Assembly (NCBI GenBank): GCA_030052745.1
Contig: JANBVO010000025.1
Span: 124,001-188,000 of the forward strand
Direction of reading: 5' to 3'
DNA from: Pleurostoma richardsiae
Lineage: Eukaryota > Ascomycota > Sordariomycetes > Calosphaeriales > Pleurostomataceae
Length of the DNA: 64,000 nt
Shown in pieces: positions 35,828 through 48,407 of this stretch; the stretch's first letter is position 1; each line of letters begins with the position of its first letter. The translations under genes and the position numbers were made by a program. The notes under the pieces are model-generated. The model had not been told where the DNA came from and searched no databases. It saw nothing but the letters and a program-made list of their open reading frames with translations.

Positions 35828-37112
35828 CGCAACGGCTTTATATCAACCTTCTCTTGAGGAGTCTGTAGCGCCGCCTCGTAACTTCAAAGTCTTGTGCTCT
35901 ATTGGTGGGTTTCGGCCTCTAGACAATACTGTTGTTTCTGGCGGTGGGAGATAAGGTGCCTGCGGACCCTCTGTAACAACAGCCAAGAGGCGACAGGATG
36001 GATGTCAATCACATGACAACTCAGGCGAGGACATAGACCCTGTCGTCGCTGTCAAATCCCAGAAGTGCCCTCCACAGGAGCTCTCCACAATCCGCCAGAT
36101 CCGGATAGCGCTATTGTAACCCGCCAGGCACACTTATTACGGACGGATCCTCTTGGAAGAAGGCACTAGAGTAACGCATGGCCACGTAGGCATATCCCCA
36201 GCAATTCCTGTCGTTAATGAATTGTGCTTCTTATGCCAATCCCGGACAGTCTCAGTAGAGGGGCCCAGATGAATATTATCGCGGTCATTTTTCTCTAACT
36301 AGCATCTCACAGCCATGGACTGTCCTTGCCGTCCAAGAGGACGCGGTCGGGGCTGCGCTTGGTGGGCCCGGTGCGGACAATATCAGGACCCCGTTGACCC
36401 GACCGCTGTATCTCCCAATTCACCTTGCATGGGAACGTGGCCGTTGGCCAGTATATCCTCCGTTGGCGCCTTCTATCAAGAGCCCATTTCTCTCCCCCTT
36501 TCCAATTCCCTTGATGATATTTTTGGTTGTCAGGTATCCAATGACATTGACCTTACCGGCAATGACCAGGCCACACGTCTGGCAAGTGAGCATCACGTCC
36601 AGTCGGTACTCGTTAGGAATGAGGCTAGGCCTAGGTTTCGAATATGCCAGGGCTGAGAAAGTAGAGGGCTAAGGAATGCGACATAGACTGGAGAGACAGG
36701 CGACAGAATTTAACACGGTTGCGAAAGGGTGCAGATTAGTTACCCTTTCAGTGATATCTTGTATCGGCCCCCTGAACACGTGTAACTGCTTTCTCCTACA
36801 CCTCACGACGACGATCTCTCACGCAACCTAGTTCTACAGGCTGTAGTTACCCCCATCCCTGACAAACTGACTATTCATCATGCTGTACTCTGTCTTCAGT
36901 TCAAGCCGACGTACCAATTGGAAAGTTTCTTGCTCAATTGCGTTATACAATACTCCCCACATCCATTAGTCACACCCGTACGACGGAACGCACTAGAAAA
37001 CGTCAACGCATAGCTCCGGAAAGCAAAATGAAGTTGCTCATTCCCCTCACTTCAACTCGGGCTTCGTCTGCTTCTCGCCTGAAAGTCCTTCGGAAGTGGT
37101 AGTCTGGCTGAG
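35828..37112. promoter_or_regulatory. Divergent intergenic region, methyltransferase and MFS
   Basis: About 1.3 kb between two divergent genes, presumably holding both promoters. A short inverted repeat (arms GAAAGGGT/ACCCTTTC) lies at about 36723-36750. A 113-codon frame near 36.3 kb has no recognisable content and is not called. Confidence 0.45.
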
Positions 37113-38611
37113 ATGGATCTCGCTCGTACGTCATCTGCATTGACGCAGCCTCGGCATCGTGGCTCGGATGTCGCTCTTGAAGAGATCGAGTCCTCTGAAG
37201 AAGGGACCTCGAATGTTGCTTTTCGAGAGGACGTGCCCCCCGACGGCGGTTATGGTTGGATCTGCACGCTGAGTGTCTTCATCATCAACGCCAATACGTG
37301 GGGCGTCAACAGCGTAAGGATTGCCCAGCTCCCGGTCGTTAGCGCTCCTGTTCACCCTTTTCACAGTCATGGGCCGTCATTTTGGCATATTATCTCTCGC
37401 ACAAGACCTATCAAAGGGCAACGCACCTGGAATATGCCCTTATAGGAGGACTCTCCATTTCCCAAGCACTCCTCATCTCTCCGGTTGTGACTATGGCGCA
37501 GAGATACTTTGGGCTGCGGTCCACTCTTCTATTGGGGACCGTTTTGGTCTTTGCTGCTCTCTTCACCTCCTCTTACACAACGCAGCTATGGCAGCTGTTT
37601 CTTAGCCAGGGGGTGTGCTTCGGCTGGGGCATGGGGTTTCTTTATAACCCTGCCTCGTCCGCTCTCCCGCCGTGGTTCAGTACTTGGAGAAGTCTGGCTG
37701 TGGGACTTGCCACTGCCGGAGCCGGAATAGGAGGCTTGCTCTACAGTTTGGTCACCAATGCGGCCATTAGCAATCTGGGAATCGCCTGGACATACCGTGT
37801 CCTTGCCGTATGCGCGGCCTTATCCAACCTATTAGCATCCCTTCTCCTAAAAGAACACCATGGGAGGTCCCAAACATCACGCCCGGAGCTCACTGTGCAT
37901 CTGCAGGAGTTTGGACGTATTGAGGTCCTCCTGGTCGTTTTCTGGGGCGTCGTTACAGAGCTGGGATACATCACCTTGCTGTACTCCCTGCCCAGCTATG
38001 CTTCCTCGGTCGGCCTAACAGCGACGCAGGGCTCTGTAGCTAATGCTCTGTTGAACTTGGGCCTAGGGCTTGGCAGACCACTGGTCGGATATTTCAGTGA
38101 CGCCTTCGGGCGTATCAACATGACACTCGCGACGACAATAACTTGTTCAATACTCTGTTTCGTGCTGTGGATCCCAAGCCAGAGCTTCGGACCCCTAGCC
38201 GCCTTTGCTCTGCTTGTTGGCGGAGTATGTGGCACTTTCTGGGCGGCGGTCACCCCGGTCCTCGTCGAGGTTGTCGGGCTGAGCAGGCTGGCCCGCACGT
38301 TTGGTGTAGTGTGCCTCGCGATGGTCCTCCCTACGACCTTTGCCGAGCCTGTCGCCATGCAGCTTGTTGACGGTCAAGAAAGCGCCAGTCAGAGCTTCCT
38401 TGGGGCCCAGATTTTTGTGGCTTGCGCTTTTGTCGCCGGGACTGTGAGTGTCCTGCTGCTGCGCTCCTGGCAGATCACGCGTATGGATGCTATGCTAGAA
38501 GCCACTAGCTCGGATGACCCGTCTCTGTTCTCAAACCGCGGCGTAACGAGACGCAAACGTGATCTGTCCTGGCTGGCTCCTCGAGTTCTGTTCTCCCTCC
38601 GCCGAGTGTGA
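37113..38611 (+). CDS. MFS transporter, monocarboxylate-porter type
   Basis: Two exons: 37113-37313 and 37367-38611; 481 aa. The 53-nt intron (gtaagg donor, CACAG acceptor) joins NTWGVNS to SWAVILAYYLS in phase 0. The short N-terminus ends in VPPDGGYGW, the conserved entry motif of the MCT/SLC16-like family (MCH in yeasts). About twelve membrane segments follow (for example GLSISQALLISPVVT, FLSQGVCFGWGMGFLYNPASS, LAVGLATAGAGIGGLLYS). These fungal proteins import monocarboxylates, riboflavin, nicotinate-like acids or cluster products; the true substrate here is unknown. It is divergent from the LaeA-like gene and convergent with the M20 gene. Confidence 0.92.
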
Positions 38612-39527
38612 GGCGGTGACAGATACTGTTGCTATTGCTATCGTTACAAGATAACAAGTTTTATACAACTGGGAGATTGTAGTCTTGAGTGGTCTAGTCG
38701 AGGAATTTTGGAAATTAGATCTACCCACCATCTTTGATGCTCTAGAAGCTAGGTGCCTTTCCATCGCGATGTCTCATCCACAGAGTCCTGAACCCGTTGA
38801 CGAAATTAGCGTTAACTTAACAAGAATGATATCCTTCCAATTTTGCACTTGATGCATCTGTCTCGTTATGTTTTATGACAGTTAGCTACCGTTTGTTCTA
38901 GGATAGCCTAGACTTTCTATTACATTGTCAAACTACATAATTACTTTTTCCGTCGTCATTCTACCGACTGTCACCGTTTTCTGAAAGTTCCTTTCTTAAG
39001 GCTGAGAATAGATCCATGTTTTTGGAGCATCGCAGCGTTTTTAACCTGAAACCCCAGACCACACATTCGTTTCATTACCATATGTTATCTATGCTCAATG
39101 CGAGAGCAGACACTTACATTTTCTACCCTAGCCGTAATTACCCATACATAATCTACCACCTACTCTACTTGTTCTTACAATACTGAAGGGTAATATCTAT
39201 TACCTGCTAGGCATCTGCTACTGAGAGATGAGGCGTTGTACTGTTGAGAAGGTGCTGAATTAGATAATAGAGGAGGTGATCTTTTCTATTGCTTGCACCG
39301 ATGTGAGTGAAGTCCAATCCAGAAGCAGAACTTCAAAGCCAAGACCAATGGACGCCCGATCCTCAACCTTTACTATCACGCTGGCAGAGGCGCTCATTGT
39401 ACTCTCAGACGACGGTGCTGGCGGAGATGGGACTGCGGCACTCGGAGGCGCCGCGCAACGCTCCCTTTTTGAACTTGTCTTCTATCGGCACTTGACTGAT
39501 AAAGATAGAGAGGTCCTTCTTACTGCC
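38612..39527. other. AT-rich convergent spacer
   Basis: About 900 bp between convergent genes, AT-richer than the coding DNA, with no supported gene. It probably holds two 3' untranslated regions. Confidence 0.45.
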
Positions 39528-40977
39528 TCACTGCAGGAAATCCCAGGTGGCCGCTGCCTGCACCTTTGTCACTTCCAAGAACTCCGCGACAGATGCAGAT
39601 TCGTTGACCATTGCCACTGTGACACAGATATTCAGTCTTTGTACTTGCTTTGGGGGAAGAAACAAACTCACTGCTATACGGACTACAACCGTAGACGTAC
39701 GCCGGGATCCCGGCGTATCTGTAGTGCTTGCAATCCGTAGCCCCCATGGATGGGATGAGCTCAGGACGAAGGCTGGGAACGACCCGCTCCGCATTAGTGG
39801 TGAGGCATTCTATCATCGGATGACTGATAGACGAGAAACTTGACGGGTTACTCGCCGCCTCTTGGACACTGATCTCGATTGTGGCCTCCGTGTACCTGGG
39901 AAAGAAGGACCGGATAACAGACAAGACCCCTTCAGCCGTGAGGCCGATGGGCAGGCGGATATCCAGCTCGAATACGCAGTGGTCGGGGATCATGTTGACT
40001 TTGACCCCGCCCTGGATGGTGCCGATATTGACCGTCGGCCGGGCGATAATAGTTGATGTGCCCTCTCCCATGGCTCGGTCGATGGCCTTCAGCACCTCTC
40101 GCTTCTTCAGGTGCACCTTGATGTCCTCGGGGATGTCGAAGGACATGGACTCCACAGCTTGCACGATGTCTGCTAGGAAGGCTGTTGCAGTCCTAATGGC
40201 CCCTTTGCTGTATGGACATCACAGTTAGCGATGGTCCCTGACGACATTATGTATGCGCTCCAGAGGCAGGATACTGGTTCCTGGGTGGTGCCATCGGCGT
40301 CTGCCGGCGAAGGAAGATGGAGCCTGTACTGACCTCAAGTTCAGGTAAGCTCCATGAGCTCCTTTAGTCCTGATGCTCCCGGAAAGGCGCAGCGTGCCTT
40401 TCTCCGAGAACCTGATGGTCTGCCCGGACGGCTCCGCGCTGAGCATGACGTCGCCTCCCCATCTCGCCTTGTTTTGCTGGATGAGATATTTGGTGCCAAA
40501 CTTGCCACCCGTCTCCTCGTCCGAGACAGCGCACAGCGCCACACTGCCGTGTAGGAACTCTCTCTTCTCGTACAGGTAGGCATAGGCAATGACCAGTGAG
40601 GCGGTGCCGGACTTCATGTCGACGACGCCCCGGCCATGGATGCGGCCGTCGGCAACATCGCCAGACCAGGGATCTCTGGTCCAGCCGCTGGTGTCGTCGC
40701 CGACCGGGAACACGTCGATATGGCCGTTGAGCACGACGCGGGGGCCTGGTCCCTTGCCGCCAACGAACTCGCTGACGATATTCGGTCTGCCCGGTTGAGG
40801 GGTAATTAGCTCGGAGTGGATGCCTCTGCTGGATAAGTAATCGACGAGGACGGCCGCTGCTGCTTCTGTGTCTCCTGGCGGGTTTGGTGAGGCTGCGCGG
40901 ACGAAGGCCTGGAGCAACTTGACCTGACTCTCCTTGTCAGAGTCCAGCGCTTGGAGTAGCAGCTCTTTCGGTTCCAT
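39528..40977 (-). CDS. M20-family metallopeptidase / amidohydrolase (ArgE/DapE type)
   Basis: Three exons on the minus strand: 40977-40334, 40207-39672, 39616-39528; 422 aa. The start is the first ATG in the open frame. Metal-site motifs are His86-x-Asp88 (NGHIDVFP), Asp120 (GRGVVDMKSG) and Glu154/Glu155 (SDEETGGK); a C-terminal His lies in GATDCKHYR. Splicing yields YLNLSKGAIRTATAFL and SPYSMAMVNESASVAEFL, both typical of the family, with a lid/dimerisation domain between them. Members hydrolyse amide bonds (acetylornithine, succinyl-diaminopimelate, carnosine-like dipeptides, N-acyl amino acids) with two zinc ions. No signal peptide is present, so it is probably cytosolic. A TTATAAG box lies about 140 bp upstream. 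The neighbouring transporters and regulators suggest a catabolic or detoxifying role. Confidence 0.92.
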
Positions 40978-41363
40978 TGTGCCTGGCAGAAGGGAAGCAG
41001 TGTACTGCAAAGCCGAAGAAGGGGGACAGGATATAATTGAGAAGCCGCAATGAGAAGTTTGGGCGTATGAGAAAATTACAAGGAGAGAGAAGAGGCAATC
41101 GACCTCCCGTGGCGCTCTACTTATAAGAGTGGTGTAGACATCGCCTATGTCCGTGTGACTTCGGACCCCGTCCTGCCTGACGGCTAGCCTGGTGTTTCGG
41201 CAGTGGCTCCGCTCTTAGCTATGCGTCATACCAGGAGCGCGCCGCTGCCCCGCGTATCTCCGCCAGCATCGATAACTCAGCATCGACGCAACAGAGAGAC
41301 CGGCATGGAGTATTGTGTCGTAGTAAGTGTTAATATAGCGGCCGGAACAGTAGTCCAAGTCCA
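40978..41363. promoter_or_regulatory. Promoter region of the M20 gene
   Basis: Spacer of 386 bp between two minus-strand genes, with TTATAAG near 41118-41125. No gene is seen. Confidence 0.45.
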
Positions 41364-43357
41364 TCATGTGGCCAGCCCCTTGACGATGAGCTCCCTTGTC
41401 AGCCGCCTCATCAAACCGTCGTAAACATCCAACAGCCCTAGCATGCGCGGCCATCTCTCGGCGCACCAGTGTAGCAGGATTGAACATGTTCCGGAGACGT
41501 CAATGAATGTGCTTAAGTCAAGAGTGGCCTCCTCCCCCATGGCCTCAATTCCACCGACATCACCAGACCGATCGTCTGAAAGCTTTGTCAACACTTTGAC
41601 ACGTCCGGTCAGCGCTAGAGCAGCATGTGCGACAAGCGTGGCGGTGGCCGTCCAGATGTGATGTGCCGACAGAATTGTTATCGGATATCGCCCGAGGATA
41701 GAAGACCTGACACCCCGGACTATATTATCATAGGTGCGGATGAGTTCCAAGGCAGCACAGTAGCTATCAGCAGCGACAACGAGCTGGACGGCAGGAGCAT
41801 CCTGCCCATGTGTGAACCGGAGCGCGTGTAGAAGTAGCGGCTGAAACAGAAAGCACACTGTCTGGTTGTATTCGAGACTACAGGCCAGCGTGTGCAGGTT
41901 TAAGAGCGGTTCTGGTACGACTTGTCCAATATACTGTGCGTGGAGCGCCAGATATCTCTCGCGCAGCCATGATACTGACAATGCCTCTTCAGGCAGGCTT
42001 GTTGACGAGTACATGGTGTTGAAAAGCTCGGACCGGAAGCGGACTAGGTGTATAGGATTCCCGGGAGACGAGTGGCTGATGTCAAGTGCTCGCATGCTTT
42101 GGCCTTGGTCTTCGGGCGACAGAAGCCCCTCTGGCACGTCTGAAGGACGCCCAAAGAGGTGGCTTGCGGTGCGCTCGAGAATGTAAAGTGCGCAGAACGT
42201 AGATTGCTGCAGCGCCCTTTGATTGCGCTCTTCCTCGCTTGAAGGTATGCCGCCATCTCCTTCAGCGTCCCGGCCTAACTGAATTGCGACCTGACACGCA
42301 TAGCCTAAAAGCTTCCAGATGTTACCTCGGTGGGGTTGGAACAGACAGAAGAGTGCTAGCAGCAAGAGATCTTGAAGTGAGGCGAGAGAAACCTCTGAAG
42401 TCACCACCTCAACGCAGCCGAAGGCTTCCAAATAGTAAGCCACACTTTCCGTTGCCCGTGAAGGACGATGACGAGCTTCGTTGGCGCATGATATCGCACA
42501 AATCATGGAGGTCCTGAAGAATAAATGGGCCTGGTAACCTTTCAGCTCGTGCGCGGGAAAACCAGCGCGGCGTATCGCCAGATAGGCTTGCAGATCAGAG
42601 GAGACGAGTTTTTCGTCAACGGAGCCGTAAAGCGTATTTAAAGAAGTCATGTATGCTGAGATCAAGGACTGTACGTCTGCTTCAGGGGCACATGTCATCT
42701 GCCGATGGAGAACGTCGTCCTCTCGGTCTATTAGGTCTCGTGCGGGCTCGTCTTCACACCGTTCCAAGGCGGCGTCTTTGGCAGATAGAAGCCCATTAAT
42801 GACGGAATGCTGTATTAATTCGACTGCCAGCGCAAGTGCAGAGCCTGAGCCCCAGTAATGAAACGTGTCCGAAGGACATGAAGGGGGTATCACAACGTCG
42901 AAGGATAGTTGCGCGTCCTGAGTTCTCTCCTCACTTGCTGCCTGGGCTGAGGTATCAAGAGCGCGCAACTGGTCCAAACGGCTAAGTAGCGATTGGATAT
43001 GTCTATGGATGGTCGACTAAATGAGTTGATGATAGGTCCAAAGAGGTTGGGTTTCACTTACGATCTCGGCACGACGCGCTTCAGAGCGCGGTCGACAAAC
43101 GTGCAGTCGTGTCCTCCTTTTTCACACGGGCGACACCGCGGCAGCAGCGTGTCGCACTTGCGCCGCAGGTGACGGCACCGCTGGCAGGCTGGCAGTAAAG
43201 GCTGGACGCTTTCCGCATTCATGGCCGGTCGCAGCGATTGACTGTGGTTCCTCGTTGTTCTCCGTCGTTTCTTCGGATTTGAGCGATGGCCGGATCGAAG
43301 TGCAGCAAAGAGCTGACTAATTAATTCGTTATGGGTCACGGGTAAGAAAAGGGGCAT
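41364..43357 (-). CDS. Zn2Cys6 fungal transcription factor (first of a pair)
   Basis: Two exons on the minus strand: 43357-43062 and 43002-41364; 644 aa. The binuclear zinc cluster is formed by Cys58, Cys61, Cys68, Cys75, Cys78 and Cys85 (CQRCRHLRRKC...CRPC...C), preceded by a basic KKRRRTTR patch. The 59-nt intron (GTAAGT donor, CATAG acceptor) joins VVPRS to HIQSLLSRLDQLRAL, a short dimerisation coil. A fungal_trans-like middle homology region follows (FRTSMICAISCANEARHRPSRATESVAYYLEA is within it, then LLALFCLFQ and GYACQVAIQLGRD). It should be a nuclear regulator. Only about 210 bp separates it from the second Zn2Cys6 gene, and it sits between a sugar porter and an M20 enzyme, its plausible targets. 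Confidence 0.92.
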
Positions 43358-43566
43358 TCAGGGAGAACAGATCGTACTTCCCAGTAAGGACAAGTGAAGA
43401 GATATAACAACTCGGATGTGCTAGAGGACACAATTCTAACTGCGTTACTTTATGTCGTTCCCTTGTTGACCGAAACATCGTGACAAGTGTAAGGTACAGA
43501 TCACAGTCATGTCCGGAACTACACGAAGCTCACAGACCCAGTCCCAGGTCGCTCTTGGACAATCCA

Positions 43567-45619
43567 TCACCACTGATACCCTACTGGCAAACCCATGCCA
43601 AGTCTGCGCGGCACAAAACCGGTGCCACTGAAGTCCCAGTCGGACGTCAGAGGCTCCTGCTCCAGTATGGCGGCCTGGAGGAAATCGGTTTCCATCGTCA
43701 GCGGTAGCAGGTCCGGATTCAGGGCTAACTGGTTCTCCTGATTGCCAATGTCAGGACCCAGACTCTCTTGGTATGGTGATTTGAGACAGAGGAGGCTATT
43801 CAACTCAGCATCTTGTGCTGAAGTGAACGTGTCGTTTGCTATGTCTCCATCTTCTCGATACGCAAAGACGGTCTCAAGGAGGGGGCCGAGGAGACGTTCA
43901 TAAACACCCGCGTAGTTAGAAATCTCCGGCCAACCTTGTTCCGCGATGGTGAGGAAATTGGCAGTCACAAGCTTTGTCATGTCGAGGATCTGCATCACGC
44001 TGAATCTCGTGCACAGCATTGCATGGCCATGTCGTAGACAAAATAGCACAACCATGGCAGCCTCAAATATCTGCTGAGCCGACAACCACGGCTGGCGGAA
44101 CAGAACTTCATCACCCTGTTCCTGGTATAAGTGCGCCGTTTTCACGGCGGACTCAAACGCGATAAACAAGTACTGCTCACTGGGCATCATTGTGCGCGGT
44201 GATGGGCGGTGGAGCACCATCTTCCCTCGGGCGAACAAGAAATCTGATGATTCATGGCCGGTATAGGCGTCATGACGGTAGATTTCGTACCAATTCGTGA
44301 GCTTGTCATTCATATGGCTGAGCCAATCGTCGAATGTGATCCTAGCAGGGAGCTCGTCCTTCTGGAAGTGGACGCCGGCCATTTCGGTGAGGAGACGGCA
44401 GTAGTGAACCCTCCCGAGGAGGATGCCGCCCTTATCTGACCTAGGAAGACTGATTTCTATGGCGTCCTCGAGACTCGGAAATGGATACTGGACTGCCGAG
44501 AATATACTGCGATTCATGCAGTACGCTGTCCAGAAGATGTTGCGGCGGAGTTCTATGGTCTGCTCATCAAGACCTAACCCGTCCGGTATTTCTCGATGGA
44601 GACTCGACTCAACGCAGGCTCTCATGGTTAGCCCCGAGAGTAGCTCAATGTTTGCCGACTTTGGAGTAATGGTCGCATAAAATAAGATGAGTAAAAGCGC
44701 TTGTATCCGGGCCAAGTCAGACGGATATGTCGTGAGGCCGTAAACGTGCCCCATGCCTTCCTCGAACAGAGCTGCAGACGTAGCTATGCCTCGAAATCCC
44801 CGAACACCATCAACAGGCCGTATTGTCAAGGATGTAGCCAAGACAATGTAGATGACTAGGAAGTCATACGACGGAGCCACCAACTGCACGCTCTCGTACT
44901 GTCCAAGCGTATGTGAGACATATTTGAGATGCCGCCACAAGTCTACCGCGTCCAAGAATGGGAAATGAGCCTGGATTATCAACAGGTAATTGCCAACTAG
45001 TTCCTGTCTCGTCTCAGACTGCACACTCCGTAGGACCTGTGTATCAAGAAAACTCTGAGCCTTGTGACGGCTGAATGCGACCGTACTACCGGCAGATCTT
45101 TTCTGCAACCTAGTTGCCGAACGCGTCACTCCGACTCTGACTTTCGAGAGCAGGTCGGTCGCGATCAAAGGACTCGAAGTCGTAGCGGAACCCATGTCCC
45201 TCATGAACCTGCTCGATAGTATCGAGGACCGCAAGCTATGTTGTTGTCCGGACAGATCACTGACTAGATCATTTCTGGTTTCGCTCCCAGGATGCGGGGA
45301 GGGTGGCGCCCCCGTGGTTGCACCCTCAGAACGGGGTAGTCTGCGCTCGAGACGAGCGATCTCGTCCTCGAGATTCTGGACTAGGCTTCGGGGAATCTCT
45401 TCTGCGGACGGCGATATGCCAACACATGGTGCCTTGACACTAAGACACTGTCCACACGAGGGGACCTGCCTGTCGCACTATGCACACATGTCAACAGAGC
45501 CGTCTCCTAAAGTGCCAAGAAAGAGCGGCGGAGTTTGCGATACTCTTGAAGCGTACCTTGATTTTCCTCTTCCGGCAGCGCGAACAGGACAAGATTCCCC
45601 GCTGGCATGTCGATGCCAT
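43567..45619 (-). CDS. Zn2Cys6 fungal transcription factor (second of a pair)
   Basis: Two exons on the minus strand: 45619-45557 and 45477-43567; 657 aa. The first exon encodes only 21 residues (MASTCQRGILSCSRCRKRKIK). The 79-nt intron falls exactly between Lys21 and Cys22, splitting the zinc cluster formed by Cys12, 15, 22, 29, 32 and 39. A coiled segment (NLEDEIARLERRLP) and a fungal_trans domain follow (QAHFPFLDAVDLWRH, ARIQALLLILFYAT, LRRNIFWTAYCMNRSIFSA). This layout is typical of regulators of carbon, nitrogen or metabolite pathways. Without the small first exon the protein would lose half its DNA-binding domain, so automated annotation could easily miss it. Confidence 0.92.
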
Positions 45620-46250
45620 GTGTTAAGCCGAGGCTCATACAGATGTCAGCGCGGACAGGAGTATATTCAAGACGTGGCGACACGGCGCGTCGTTGTAGGA
45701 GCTATCGAAGAGCCTTGTTGGGGTTTCGGAGTTGAGCGAGCCCGCAGTGGATGACTCATGGGCCGGTTCTAGCCAGGTGCGTCTCGGCAGGACGCTTTTC
45801 TCCGTTGATCTCAGAGGGAAGCGGTCCCGCAACATCACCTAGGCGGTAATGTGAAATACCCCTCTTTAGCCCCATTAGCTAGGAACAACTCCAACAGACA
45901 TCTGTGGCAGGTGATGTGAAATGGATTATCATATCATTCTTAAGACTAAACAGCCTCTCCGGGGCACAGCATCCTTGAATTCAGTGTCCAAATTATACTC
46001 CATCTTCGTCATCGCCTCCTCCCCCCGTTGAAAGCTTTGACGTAGAGTCTCTTTTGGGACGTATCCAAACTATGAAAACTGAGACCTAGTCGAGAGAAAG
46101 GGAAGGTTAGGTTAATGTATATATATATGAATATGGACCAATTACACCTCCTCTTCCTTGCTTGAGAAGCTAATAACAAGTGTGTTCTTACCTTTAGCTG
46201 ACTTGAAACGGCAGACATGGAAGCATGAACAGGAAGGGATGCGCGAACGC
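45620..46250. other. Intergenic spacer, sugar porter 3' end to Zn2Cys6 promoter
   Basis: About 630 bp with no supported gene; a short TA repeat lies near 46118-46130. Confidence 0.4.
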
Positions 46251-47904
46251 TCATGGCATTGCGACGTCCACTCTCAAGCCCCTGACAACCGTCTCAACCG
46301 AACTCGTCGCGGCAGGACCTGTCTGGTCCAAGTCATCCATTTCAACCACCCCACCGTTGTCAATGTTCTGTGCGCCCCTTCTCTGCCGAGGCACGATGGA
46401 TTTGAAGTGCTGGGCTAGACTCTTCACCTTGGGTTGATGGAAAGCCTCCTGGATATCCTCGAGAGAGCGACCTCTCGTTTCAGGCATATATGCTGCGAGG
46501 ACTCCGACGGTTCCCAAGGAAAGCCCGCCAAAAAGGAAATACGCACCAAAACTGGATTTGTCGAGAAGAATAGGGGTGAGAATAGCCACAAGCCAGTTTG
46601 TAAACTGTGAATCGGAGTCAATACAGACGCCTGAGTTTTTTCTCCGGTTCACTCACGAAATTAAGACCCTGAGCAACAGCGTTTGCGGCAGCGCGGGTGT
46701 GCCCAGGCTGGATCTCGCTGGCGTAGATCTTTCCCACGATGGCCCACGTAGCACAGTACGTAAGGCCGAAGACGAAGACAGAAACGATGACAACCCATCT
46801 AGCGATGCCGTGGGCATGGACGGCTCCGGCGGCATAGAGGCATCCCATTAGCATCATGCACCCGGACAATGTAAGGCCGCCGGTTATCGCGCAGGTCCGC
46901 CGCCCCCATTTGTCGACGAGCAAGAAAGCAGGGACAGATATAGCCAACATCAGGATGGCGGACAACCCTGACGCCAAGAAGGACGCAGTGTTCGTGGACA
47001 AACCGGCCTGGGAGAAGAGAGTCGGTGCGTACTAAAGGAGGTTAGCATGATGCAGGAGAAAACTCATTCCGAGAGAACAACATACGTATATGACGCCGTC
47101 AATCCCGGAGAGCTGAACCATTCCGAGTATGAACAGAGCCAAAACGGTCCTCGTGCGGTAGCCCCTTTTGAAAAGAAGAACGAGGCTATGCCACGGCGAG
47201 AGGCTGGGCCGTTGCTCAGTTATCGCGAGGAAGTCTCTTTCGGCTTCAACCATGGGAAACTCCAACCTCTGCAGCGCAAGCAACGCATCGTTGCGTCTTC
47301 CATGCAATAGCAACCAGCGAGGGGAGTCCGGTAAGACCAGGCAGGCCAGAGCAAGCACCGCCGATATGATACCTTGGACAACGAAAGGCAGACGCCAGGC
47401 CATGCTTGACTGGATGGTGACGGTGCCATAGCAGGTGAAGTAACCAGCACAGATACCTGCAGTCACCAGACACTGTGCGAAACCGGCTAGCATTCCGCGG
47501 GTCTTGACAGGAGCAATCTCGCAGATATACACGCTCATATTGCCTAGATAGATACCCTCGCCAAGCCCAGCCAGAGCCCTGCCGGCGAGGAACTGCCCCA
47601 GCTGGTGAGAAGTCCCTTGAAGTGCAGCCCCAACGGCGAACAGAGCGGCTCCAGCTTGGATGATCCTTAGCCGTCCGAACTTGTCGGCCAGGTGCCCTGC
47701 GAACACAGAGGGTACAGACGCAGTCAACATGATGAGCGACACGGTGAAACCCAGGAGGGAGGGAGACAAGTGCCCGATGGACTGATCGAACTGCGACGTA
47801 GAAACGATGGCGCCGATGGAGCCAGTGTCGTAGCCGTTGGCGAGACCTCCCAGAGACACGCAAACACTTGCCAGGACATAGCTGGGCATAAGCTTGGGCG
47901 CCAT
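46251..47904 (-). CDS. MFS sugar porter
   Basis: Three exons on the minus strand: 47904-47086, 47031-46657, 46604-46251; 515 aa. Both introns (54 and 52 nt) are phase 0 and restore GVIYYAPTLFSQAG and GLNFFTNWLVAI. Sugar-porter signatures are present: GYDTGSIGAIVS in helix 1, DKFGRLRIIQAG, RALAGLGEGIYLGNMSVYICE, PDSPRWLLLHGR and PETRGRSLEDIQEAF. Twelve membrane segments are expected at the plasma membrane, with proton symport or facilitation of hexoses, disaccharides, glycerol or sugar acids. It is divergent from the secreted GH79 glycosidase over a shared 1.36-kb region, so the transported sugar may be that enzyme's product. Confidence 0.93.
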
Positions 47905-48375
47905 TGTTGGTGCACTGTATATCGTTTCGCTTCACTGCTACGTCAGGTCGATGCTTGTAAGAACGACGGCACCCCTCGTTAATCTCGGGCGGGAATTGGC
48001 CTTTTGCCCAGGTGTGCTCCTCCTCAGTCGACGTGCCGCGGGGTGGGTATATGCGTCATGCACCAGTTTTATTGCCGATCAACACCAAGTCTGCGTATAC
48101 CTACATGTGTTTAGCGGGGCACGCGGGGTCTTCGATACTCCCAGGACGTCTCTTCATTCTTTCATTCTGACCGAACCTCTTAGGAGGTGATTACCAAAGA
48201 ACAGTTATTTTCGAGGTTCAAACTTGCTATTTTCTGATTAGGTATTAGGGTTAGCTGGTTTCCATTGCTGGAGGTCGAATCTCAACTTCTCAAGGTTATG
48301 TGTGTGATGATTATAGATGAGGTCGTAGATGACAGTGGTTCTGGCAGGTCCCTTTGTGGCCGCCCTGCTTAAAGA

Positions 48376-48407
<32 letters not shown>

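Noticed and set aside
36315-36656. 113-codon plus-strand frame
   Set aside because: Begins with an ATG, but composition is random and no homologous block is recognised; it lies in a divergent promoter region.
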